Shown here: in pieces, positions 31,701 through 38,288 of the stretch | Numbering within the stretch: the first letter of the stretch is position 1 | Layout of the letters: the number at the start of each line of letters is the position of its first letter | Assembly (NCBI GenBank): GCA_949710005.1 | Contig: OX453285.1 | Coordinates: 4,908,632 to 4,972,631, forward strand | DNA: 64,000 bases | DNA from: Ricordea florida | Lineage: Eukaryota > Cnidaria > Anthozoa > Corallimorpharia > Ricordeidae | Direction: 5' to 3' | Notes under the pieces: generated by a model | The model's input: only the letters and a program-made list of their open reading frames with translations | Database searches by the model: none | What the model was told of the DNA's origin: nothing | Translations under genes and position numbers: made by a program

Positions 31701-33394
31701 AAAAGCACGGGTCTGTTTGATGCTTCGTCAAGCATGTTTAAGATAGCAATACTCTGCCTTACTGGTCTGTTAACATTAAGTGTTGTACTCGGATTAGCGT
31801 ATCAACGTCTTCTATACATTCCTCAACAACAGAAAGGTATTGTTTTGCGTCTAATTTTTCATTTTTAAATGCTGCATAAAGAAAAGATATAAATGCTGCA
31901 GCTAAAAGTCTTCTCATAATCAGACGCTGCAATTGCAGCTTGCATTGCCACTGCCATTGCCACCGCCAATGTCACTATCATTGCAACTGAGACTACACTA
32001 CCACTGTCACTACCATTATAACTACCACTACCATTACAACTACCACTACCACTACCACAACCAGAACCACTGCCACTACCAGAACCACTGCCACTAACAC
32101 CACCACTACGACAACCACCGCCACTAAAACTACCACAACCAGAACCACTACCACTACCACCACCACTACCACCATCACTACCACTACCACAACCAGAACC
32201 ACTGCCACTAGCACTAGCACTACCACAACCACTACCATTACCACTACCACTACCACTACCACTGCAACTACCACTACCATAACCACTACCACTACCACTA
32301 CCACTACCACAACCAGAAGCACTACGACCACCACTACCACAACCAGAACCACTGCCATTACCACTACCACTGCCACTACCACCACAACTACCACAACCAG
32401 GACCACAACCCCTACCCCTACCACTACCACCACCACTACAACTACCACAACCAGAACCACTACCACTACCACTACAAGAACCACTCCCACTATCACTACC
32501 ACTACCGCTACCACTACCACTATCACCACCACTACCACTGCCACTACAAGTACCACTACCAGAACCACTGCCACTACCAGAACACTACCACTACCTCCAT
32601 CACTACCACTACCACTACCACAACCAGAACCACTGCCACTAGCACTAGCACTACCCCTTCCACAACCACTACCACTACCACTACCACTACCACCACCACT
32701 ACCACTACCACTACCACCACCACTGCAACTACCACTACCACCACCACTGCAACTACCACTACCACCACCACTACCACTACCACTACCACCACCACTACCA
32801 CTACCAGAACATTACCACTACCACTGCCACTACCACTGCCACTACCACCACCACTACCACAACCAGAACCACTACCACTACCACTATCACCACCACCAGA
32901 GTCTTTTCGAGTTTCCAGTATCTATTTTGAAATTACTTTTTATCATTGCAGTTATCTCCGTGCCTCAATGTTCATACAAAAACCACCTTCTCAGAGAAAT
33001 GAAAGAATTGGTGGATTCATTTCGCAGCCACCTCATCGAGAAAATCACATTGCTCTTGCAGAGACAGAAAAAAGAGCGTCAAAAACTGCGAAAATACATC
33101 AAAGCAGATGAGCTGAGCCAGACAAAGGACCTGTGTTTTGTCGCACGAAAGAACTTTTATAAACCCGACGAAGAATTTCCAACCTTGGCAAGTAATCCAC
33201 ACAACCATCACTTGGTCTCAGTTGGAAGCATTGATTCGCTGTACTGGGATACAACCGGCGCGTTGCCCGGCAACCTAACAGCCAATGATCTAGAAAGATC
33301 TCCTACACAAAGTAGGTGTGGCACACGTTCTACTACGTCAAAGACGGAAAGCGGCGTTCACATTGAAGACGTTTTGTGTGATCTTCTATACTAA
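17354..33394 (+). CDS. SEA/FN3 receptor with iGluR-like core and K+-channel selectivity filter, 3' part of gene
   Basis: Eleven exons join in phase through GT-AG introns to give about 907 C-terminal residues: 17354-17493, 18505-18804, 19062-19361, 20984-21304, 23208-23674, 24793-24887, 26529-26685, 27605-27671, 28872-29143, 31674-31836 and 32952-33394. Order: second half of a SEA domain, three FN3 domains, an S1-like region, M1, pore loop with TVGYGD, M3, S2-like lobe, M4 and a cytosolic tail. This is ionotropic glutamate receptor topology, but with the filter of potassium channels and prokaryotic GluR0. A ligand-gated K+ channel with an adhesive ectodomain is inferred. S1 and S2 are short and the classical ligand Arg is not evident, so the ligand is unknown. 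The 5' exons are not visible to the right of the viral element. Confidence 0.8.
18505..18804 (+). CDS. Receptor exon: fibronectin type III domain 1
   Basis: Exactly 300 bp, phase 1-1. It begins V-P-N-K-A-P. FN3 hallmarks are the B-strand Trp (LYLKWSLI), GYTVVYK and the F-strand [14 protein letters not shown]. Acceptor TTTCCAG; donor GTAAGT. Confidence 0.87.
18856..19016. repeat. Long foldback (hairpin MITE) in the FN3-1/FN3-2 intron
   Basis: Arms of about 75 bp: GGCATATAATTGATGGTAGGCC... pairs with ...GGCCTACCATGAATCATATGCC, continuing inward to TTTACAGGGGTATACAAGG / CCTTTGTATACCCCTGTAAA. It ends about 45 bp before the next exon. Confidence 0.8.
19062..19361 (+). CDS. Receptor exon: fibronectin type III domain 2
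   Basis: Again exactly 300 bp, phase 1-1, starting [29 protein letters not shown] gives the B/C strands; [15 protein letters not shown] the F strand. The equal length and phase to FN3-1 suggest exon duplication. The extra Cys pair (CALTVKGC) may form a loop disulfide. Confidence 0.87.
20040..20960. repeat. Intronic repeat-derived sequence
   Basis: AT-rich sequence followed (20690-20960) by dispersed-repeat blocks with inverted GATTATCGGTGAATA / TATTCACCGATAATC modules. Open frames here lack recognisable domains and are not called. Confidence 0.5.
20984..21304 (+). CDS. Receptor exon: fibronectin type III domain 3
   Basis: 321 bp, phase 1-1, starting [26 protein letters not shown] and [19 protein letters not shown] are the FN3 B/C and F/G strands. 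The donor GTAATG opens directly into the AATGAC/AATGAT array. Confidence 0.87.
21315..22450 (+). repeat. Hexanucleotide array (AATGAC/AATGAT)n, about 1.1 kb
   Basis: A nearly pure run of AATGAY units with rare AATAAC, AGTGAT and AAAGAC variants. Because the unit is two codons, every frame stays open (Asn-Asp, Met-Thr/Ile or, on the other strand, Leu-Ser repeats); these are not genes. It lies in the intron immediately after FN3-3. Confidence 0.95.
22740..22800 (+). repeat. (TAA)n microsatellite
   Basis: Interrupted TAA trinucleotide run within the same intron. Confidence 0.9.
23003..23172 (+). repeat. 22-bp minisatellite, about eight units
   Basis: The unit CTCATATAACGATGATATATCG repeats with few changes and contains the self-complementary ATATAT. 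It ends about 35 bp upstream of the S1/M1 exon. Confidence 0.9.
23208..23674 (+). CDS. Receptor exon: S1-like ligand lobe and first membrane helix (M1)
   Basis: 467 bp encoding about 156 residues. It starts with a Cys-rich stretch ([15 protein letters not shown]), then a mixed alpha/beta region, and ends in the hydrophobic helix [21 protein letters not shown]. The segment before M1 ([10 protein letters not shown]) parallels the S1-M1 linker of glutamate-receptor-like channels. The lobe is shorter than in classical iGluRs. The frame runs past the donor for 45 bp before stopping, so intron retention would truncate the channel. Confidence 0.75.
23685..23807. repeat. 50-bp-arm hairpin abutting the M1-exon splice donor
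   Basis: Arms 23685-23734 and 23757-23807 are almost perfect inverted copies (ACAAGAAAATGG...ACCACCG). The left arm starts 10 bp after the GTAAGT donor and contains another GTAAGT at about 23719. Related single-arm sequences occur near 28.65 and 42.93 kb. Confidence 0.85.
24240..24460 (+). repeat. Dispersed repeat, copy 1 (GCCATGTTGGTG type)
   Basis: Contains ATGATGTCACAGCAGCCATGTTGGTG and a second GGCGGCCATGTTGGTGTTCC. A second copy lies at about 26745-26930, so two introns of the receptor carry the same family. Confidence 0.65.
24793..24887 (+). CDS. Receptor exon: pore loop with K+ filter, first part
   Basis: 95 bp. Encodes an extracellular linker then [17 protein letters not shown], the P-loop helix and start of a potassium selectivity filter. 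The donor GTAAGT splits the filter's first Gly codon (GG|A). Aromatic WW before the filter is as in K+ channels. Confidence 0.85.
25970..26230 (-). repeat. tRNA-like SINE copy in intron
   Basis: At about 26125-26210 the minus strand has A-box-like TTAGCACAGTTGGTAGAG and B-box-like GAGTTCAAACCTC with tRNA spacing. Flanking sequence shows no coding evidence. Confidence 0.5.
26529..26685 (+). CDS. Receptor exon: filter completion (YGD) and M3-like helix
   Basis: 157 bp. It begins by completing Gly, then [12 protein letters not shown], giving TVGYGD across the junction. The helix [20 protein letters not shown] is followed by [10 protein letters not shown], resembling the SYTANLAAF gating region of iGluR M3. 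Donor GTAACC, phase 0. A readthrough stop lies 35 bp into the intron. Confidence 0.85.
26745..26930 (+). repeat. Dispersed repeat, copy 2 (GCCATGTTGGTG type)
   Basis: Shares CATGACGTCACAGCAG.CAT.TTGGTGTTCC and GGCGGCCATGTTGGTGTTCC with the copy at 24240-24460. Confidence 0.65.
27056..27290 (-). mobile_element. tRNA-derived SINE with (AAATC)n-type tail
   Basis: The minus strand starts with a tRNA-like head: A box TTGGCGCAGTGGTGAGAG and B box CCGGTTCGATTCC. A body follows containing GTACTCCGGTTTTCC, then a 3' tail of repeated TTGATTTGAT. The layout is classical for a SINE. I recall this family as common in corals and sea anemones. Confidence 0.8.
27305..27428 (-). repeat. 106-bp satellite, single diverged unit
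   Basis: Reverse-orientation match to the array at 15 kb: TACTGTGGTACTGTTTGTTTT... and CTGGATCAAACCATGCA.TGTGACCATT. Confidence 0.75.
27605..27671 (+). CDS. Receptor exon: start of S2-like lobe
   Basis: 67 bp encoding [22 protein letters not shown]. The G-A-V-x-N/G-S-T-E segment is the characteristic start of the S2 ligand-binding lobe after M3 in glutamate-receptor-like proteins. Acceptor TTGCATTAG, donor GTAAGG, phase 1 exit. Confidence 0.72.
28300..28720. repeat. Dispersed repeats with poly-C tracts in intron
   Basis: G/C homopolymer tracts near 28340 and 28450 flank a repeat related to 23.7 and 42.9 kb (ACTTACTTTATCAACTTGTTTGATTATCCCAAT at about 28668-28700). No gene seen. Confidence 0.5.
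28872..29143 (+). CDS. Receptor exon: remainder of S2-like lobe
   Basis: 272 bp, about 91 residues. [25 protein letters not shown] matches the periplasmic-binding-protein pattern (x-L-x-x-G-x-I-x-G-A-x-x-D) of S2 lobes. [10 protein letters not shown] is the late strand, and a helical stretch then leads to M4. Phase 0 exit at GTAAGA. Confidence 0.78.
29250..29400 (-). repeat. tRNA-derived SINE-like copy
   Basis: Related to the 15.94-16.13 kb copy: CCCAATAGGATCCGAGCCTATGATCCTCCG resembles CCCAACAGGAGTCGAGCCTACGACCTTCCG. Degenerate; no functional tRNA. Confidence 0.5.
29465..29589 (+). pseudogene. Decayed duplicate of the receptor's last exon
   Basis: The intron end and exon start match 32895-33015 (AGAGTCTTTTCGAGTTTCCAGTAT... 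then an exon with YKNH.LREMKE). The exon copy (from about 29521) diverges after about 65 bp and stops at TAA 29587-29589. It is also out of phase after the S2 exon, so it would not make a normal tail. Confidence 0.75.
29740..29915 (-). repeat. tRNA-derived SINE-like copy
   Basis: Shares AGGTTCGAACAAACGACACTCTGAGCTA... and GCAAGGCCATTAAATTAGGTT with the copy near 16.0 kb. Confidence 0.45.
30235..30670 (-). repeat. 430-bp dispersed repeat, minus copy
   Basis: Reverse complement of 46015-46450. It carries paired AGCTCGTGGAG modules and ATAGAATATTTTCTATTGTTTACG. Both copies end at CATCCTGTGGTGAGCTCGTGGAG. No coding content. Confidence 0.75.
30975..31120. repeat. Foldback repeat
   Basis: Imperfect inverted repeat: TTATTAACCT...GGTCAATACAGGGAAATCTC..GGCCTTGAC pairs with GTCAAGGCC...GAGATTTCCTTGTAATGACC...AGGTTAATAA. 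Host MITE-like. Confidence 0.7.
31674..31836 (+). CDS. Receptor exon: last membrane helix (M4)
   Basis: 163 bp encoding a short hydrophilic linker then [20 protein letters not shown], one clear transmembrane helix corresponding to iGluR M4, followed by a basic/Gln-rich turn. Acceptor CATTCCAG, donor GTATTG, phase 1 exit. Confidence 0.8.
31925..32900 (+). repeat. (ACCACT/ACCACC)n array, about 0.95 kb
   Basis: Variant hexamers ACCACT, ACCACC, ACAACC and AGAACC. The long valine-rich frames on the minus strand are artefacts of the repeat. It ends about 50 bp before the last receptor exon. Confidence 0.95.
32952..33394 (+). CDS. Receptor last exon: cytosolic tail
   Basis: 443 bp ending at TAA 33392-33394. 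Encodes about 147 residues: a charged helical segment ([18 protein letters not shown], then Gln/Lys-rich coil) followed by a Ser/Thr-rich low-complexity tail. No catalytic domain seen. The only in-frame exon joining the phase-1 M4 exon. Confidence 0.78.
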
Positions 33395-34090
33395 AATATC
33401 ACGGGCTAGCTTGGCGGTTCGTACTTGATTTGTGTTCTTGAAACAGAGAGCCCGGAGCACTTAAAACGTCCTTGCTGAATACGAACAATTTTACTCATGC
33501 AATTCACAAATAACAGGGATATTCCCTGGAACTGATTCTAGCACGTATTTTTTTCAGCATTTTTTCTTTATTGATCACGTATTGCAAAAGGTAAAATTGG
33601 ATATAAATATTCAGAAGTGATTCAACGGGCAGAACATGCCGACCAAACTTTACACGACAGGAGCCAGATAAAAACTGGAAGGCTGAGTAGTTTTTATGTA
33701 CTAACCAATGTTCGGTTCATCCGACCTTAGACACTTTTCTAAATGTTGCGTGCACCTCGAGTGTAACAAGATTCAGCAAAATATAGATAACTTAAACTTG
33801 AACTTGGTTTGGTTAATGGCCAAAAGCTACAATTCGATAAAATGCACCTAAGGCTATTACAGTGCGACCCAAACAAATTTTTTTACAAATTTTCATAAAA
33901 ACCATCTAATCACGATCGAGTATATAAACAATAGAATCTCTATAAGTGTTTTAATTTTTATCATTGTAATGTTTATCATTGTAATTTTTATAATTTTAAA
34001 ATTGTAATTTCTATTGTAATTTATTGTCACTGAAAAGCCCCGTAAGGGGAGTGTCAAATTCATTAAAGTTTAAAGTTTTATAGCTTGCTT
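33395..34090. other. Probable 3' UTR/intergenic, no gene seen
   Basis: AT-rich sequence after the receptor stop; no clear AATAAA polyadenylation signal or coding exon recognised. Confidence 0.4.
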
Positions 34091-34094
34091 CAAG

Positions 34095-34600
34095 AGAAAA
34101 TTAGGTAAGAATCTATTTATATCTAGTTCCATGGCTGCGCGGTTTCCACATGGCGCATCGAAATTACAACCACGTGATGAGAAGGGCATCAGCCATTGGT
34201 CAGTTAAAATAGTTACCGGATCTAAAAATAGATTCTGTCCCCTTATCATATTAAGAGAACCCAGAATGGAAGATGCGTTCTCTTACCTCATTTTCTCTTG
34301 ATTCTGTCCCCTTATCATAGTCAGAGATCCCAGTATGGAAGATGCGTTCTCTTACCTCATTATTTCTTGATTCCGTCCCCTTATCATAGTAAGAGAACCC
34401 AGAATGGAAGATGCGTTCTCTTACCTCATTTTCTCTTGATTCTGTCCCCTTGTCATAGTAAGAAAACCCAGTATAGAAGATGCGTACTCTTACCTCATTT
34501 TCTCTTGATTCTGTCCCCTTATCATAGTAAGAGAACCCAGAATGGAAGATGCGTCCTCTTACCTCATTTTCTCTTGATTCTGTCCCCTTATTGCGTTCGA
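34095..34600 (+). repeat. Dispersed repeat with six 69-bp tandem units
   Basis: GATTCTGTCCCC starts at 34231, 34300, 34369, 34438, 34507 and 34576 (the G alignment), a strict 69-bp period. Because 69 is a multiple of three, a repetitive minus-strand frame (34251-34769) stays open; it has no known domain. The leading part (34095-34230) and one unit recur at 46540-46760. Confidence 0.92.
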
Positions 34601-34836
34601 CGAAGGAGAACGCATTCCTAATGCAGGCGAATTTGAAATATATGTATGTATGGACACGCTTTTCACCCCCCGCGAACTTGAAAGGTTCTGTCATTGGAGT
34701 CATGACGTCATGGATTCGGTCGTGCAGGTTTTTACGAGTATCGCGATTCAGAGGACCTTTCGCTAACATTTTAAGCGTCTAACAACTTCAAATTTGCTTT
34801 ATTTTCGCACGAATAGCGGAGGAATCGCGATAAAAA

Positions 34837-35012
34837 ACTAATTTTGATGTTGAGGCGTCAATACCGCATTATATTGACGGCGTTGGGAGAAAATAAATTC
34901 TTCGTATTATTGGGCTCTGTCGCTACGTGACTCCGCCAAATACGAATATATTTTCTTCCAACTAGCCGCTAATATCATGCGGTATTGACGCCTCAAGACC
35001 AAAATTAGTTTA
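34837..35012. repeat. 176-bp foldback element
   Basis: Arms AACTAATTTTGATGTTGAGG..GTCAATACCGCAT / ATGCGGTATTGAC..CTCAAGACCAAAATTAGTTT with a short centre. Typical hairpin MITE. Confidence 0.82.
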
Positions 35013-35160
35013 TATTAGCGAGCGTAAGGGACGGCGAACGGTAAGTGTTCACATTATTTTTCTGAGAATTTCCCAAAGCAGAGATAATGGTGTTAAAAAG
35101 TGTTTTAGGCAGTATTTACGGATGTCTTAAAGAAGCCTGTATACGAATTCTTTTGTGACT

Positions 35161-35760
35161 ATGAAGGCAAATATGGGATCTGTTTTGTCAAGTCGGCCAC
35201 GTTCGAGAAGAAAGAGCTACTGCGTCATGTTGAATACCGAGGAAGAATCCCGTCATCGCACTTCGGTTTTACTTCGCAAGGAATGTTACCTACCGAGTTG
35301 TGTAGCTCGGCCGGCCAGGATTTGTGGCCGTAAAACAAAATTACTGAGTTGTGCAGCTCAGGCGGCCATGATTTGTGGCCGTAAAACAAACTTTACGAGC
35401 TGTGTAGCTCGACCGGCCAGGATTTGTGGCCGTAAAACAAAATTACTGAGTTGTGCAGCTCAGGCGGCCATGATTTGTGGCCGTAAAACAAACTTTACGA
35501 GCTGTGTAGCTCGACCGGCCAGGATTTGTGGCCGTAAAACAAAATTACTGAGTTGTGTAGCTCAGGCGGCCATGATTTGTGGCCGTAAAACAAAATTACT
35601 GAGTTGTGTAGCTCAGGCGGCCATGATTTTTGGCGGAAAAACAAACTTTACGAGCTGTGTAGCTCGGTCGATTTGTGTTCGAGAAATAAACTTACGGAGC
35701 TCAAGCTCATTATGCTTTGTAGCATCTGCTCATTACCGTTATTGTATTATCGCTTGTTAA
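35161..35760 (+). repeat. 51-bp coding-periodic repeat, ORF of 200 residues
   Basis: About eight 51-bp units (17 codons) alternate between an ICGRKTKLLSC-type and an ICGRKTNFTSC-type sequence within one open frame from the ATG at 35161. Each unit has an AGCT-centred palindrome (GAGCTGTGTAGCTC) and GGCCGG/GGCGGCC. No family recognised. It could be a real Cys/Arg-rich repeat protein, but the period alone keeps the frame open; probably a satellite. Confidence 0.5.
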
Positions 35761-36429
35761 ACAGTCTGTGGTAGTATTCCTCCTTCTATGTGACATAGCA
35801 TGACGGGTAACCCGAAAATACTGACCCCCGGTCCGCGGACCCCCATACGGACCGGGTCCACGGACTACCCCTACAGTCGTACCCCTCGGTCGTGTGTACA
35901 GACCAAACTGCGTTCGGTCTGTACTCACGACCTCGGTCAAGATTCTCCCAAACAGATCTCCAGCTCGGTTAATAAGAGCTAATTACATGGCCGCGTGGTG
36001 ATACCACATTTCTCTTCTACTGTTGAAAAACATTTCCCCAGTGACACATTTGGTTTTATTGCATAAAATTTAGTGGTATACCAAGTGGTAGCAACTCGAT
36101 AAAAGCACTGTTCCTCAAGTGATATCAAAGCAAAGCTGAGGGAAAGAACAAACACTCTCTTAGTTGTACTTATCCTCATCAGTTTATCGTAGTCTTTGTA
36201 TAATTGTTAATGTATAAGTATAAATGTAAGTGGTATATATATATATAATTTCTTTAAACATTGTTCCGAGCATGCGACCCACTTAAATAGCATTTAGGCT
36301 AACTGTGGGCGCATGCATATTTTAAATTGTAATTAATTAATAATAATAATAAAATGATGTGACATATCACCAGCATCTGTAAATGTAAAACCTTTTCTTC
36401 AAATGGTTGGCCCTTCTCTAAAACCACTG

Positions 36430-37665
36430 CTGAACACTTCAACATGGTTAAACAAAATTTTGGAGCGCTCACGGCTCGCCAAAGATGACCTTGTCTCAAC
36501 AGTTTCTTAGTTTAATGACTCTTGAAAAATGGTTGTGAATCCAACATTACGAGCTACTTGGCAAAAAATGTTGCCGTTAGGCTGAAACTTTAGGCGAAAA
36601 GCATCAAGTTATATGGCACCATTTACAGAATTAAAATAAGCCTGGGGATGGATTCACACACTTCTCTCGTCGCTGTCTCCTACCATTTAATTTCGCACTA
36701 CAGTAGAATCTCGATTTCTCGAACCCTCGGTTTCTCGATCCTCCCGATAACTCGAACCAATTTACCAAACCAATATACGTAACCAATATACGTAATTTTA
36801 CCCTCGATAACTCGAACTCCCGAGAACTTTAACCAATTTTCGTTTCCCTGGAAGGTTCGAGAAATCGGGATTCTACTGTACTTCCTACAAACGGATAGGT
36901 CAAGAAAGAATGTTTAGTCTGACGCTGTGAACGTTATTGTGGTCTGACAAACACGGCTTTCACTCTTACTTTGGAACTCGCTTTTAAGTGTTGAAAGAGA
37001 GAGGGATGAACACCAATTGCAAGGTAAAGATTGATCTCGACCCAGAAAAAAGTGACAGACAGGTATAACAGATTGGTGCTGGGTTTTAGATACTCCCAGA
37101 AACTACATGTACGCTGTCAATAACTGTCAACAAAGAAATGGAAAATTAACAAGGGCAAAATGTAAAATTGATAAATAGCAAAGAGGAGCTGAGTGGGATT
37201 TCAGATAATTGCGCTGGCAGCAACAAAGAAACAGGAAGTTAGAGTTTCGAAGGAGAAAACGTGAAATTGGTATTTATTACATAAAACTGAGTGTTATACC
37301 GATTGATAACAAATTGATAAATATGATATCACACGTGTGTTAAAATCAATGATATCCGCACATGTAGATATAACGGTCAGGGTAGCGTTTTTATCGATTT
37401 CAAACCCCTCGGTTCTCGTTATACCACTTTTAGAAGAGGGGGTTCCACGAAAGGCGGCGCCTCAATAGGAGGTCGGGGTGCCTCCTTCCCCGGAGAATTT
37501 TAAGTCCTCGGAAACGCGATTTCCGTCATTCTGAGGTACAGTCAGAATGTTTTGTTATCCCAATTTTTGAGCAGCAGAGGCTTTACTTGGTTATGACCAT
37601 TTTGCATTTAAGATTGACTGAAATTTTATATAATAAATGAAAATTACACGGTTGTTTGGAGGTAC
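36430..37665 (+). repeat. About 1.2-kb dispersed repeat, uninterrupted copy
   Basis: Matches 49960-50043 plus 53388-54620, where a 3.3-kb element interrupts it. It contains the Tigger-like MITE at 36701-36878. No coding content. Confidence 0.85.
36701..36878. mobile_element. Tigger/pogo-type MITE
   Basis: 178 bp with terminal inverted repeats CAGTAGAATCTCGATTTCTCGAACC / GGTTCGAGAAATCGGGATTCTACTG, flanked by TA duplications (36699-36700, 36879-36880). Copies at 53572-53747 and about 43772-43935. Confidence 0.9.
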
Positions 37666-38132
37666 GAAAGTTTCTTACACCAAGTTGAAAAATATTTTAT
37701 TATTTTGGTTACTGAAAGTTTGAATCAGTTTACATTTAGTCAAGCGCAAAAGACTTGTATTATTTGGTTGCTGCTGTTGCTTTTTTTTCTTTTTGTCATT
37801 TAATTTGTTGATAGCGCTGCCATTCCAGATAATTGAAGGCCATGCAGCGACTACAAATATATACACTGTAGTCATTGTACAAGCGACTTTATAACGCAAG
37901 GACCAAAAAAGAGAAAAAAAACTCGATTTTTTTTAGTTTTAGAAGAAAACAAAAGCACAGGAAAAACGCCATCAAGCATGAGTGGCCATGCAGCGTTCTT
38001 TCACTGATTAAAGGAGATTAAAAGTTAGGAGTGAGGTTGAATCAAGACTGATAAAACTGTCCGACGCACTTTTCCTTGTAGGTACCCAGCTTACAGCAAG
38101 TCTCGGTTTCAAGAGAGAGGAAGCAGAGTGCA

Positions 38133-38288
38133 ATGGATCCTAGAACCAAAAGGAATATACAAGGTGAAGTTGCCCTTGATTTCAAAAGGCCTGGAAGCTA
38201 CAGTCTCAGACCGCCTCATTCACCAACGCTGATTAACACAGGATCCCAGGGGTTTTCCTTCGATAGCCAACGCGACAACACCGGCAAC
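38133..38288 (+). CDS. TSUP exon 1 (52 codons)
   Basis: From the ATG to donor GTAAGT, phase 0. Hydrophilic, begins MDPRTKRNIQGEVALDF. Near-identical copies at 58398-58553 and 59853-60008. Confidence 0.82.

Noticed and set aside
31993-32801. Valine-rich minus-strand frames of 193 and 75 residues
   Set aside because: Translation artefacts of the ACCACT/ACCACC array.
34251-34769. 172-residue repetitive minus-strand protein
   Set aside because: Explained by the 69-bp tandem repeat period; no domain or splice evidence.
35800-35950. Inverted GGTCCG/CGGACC-rich block as a regulatory element
   Set aside because: Short palindromic pieces typical of dispersed repeats; no gene start nearby.
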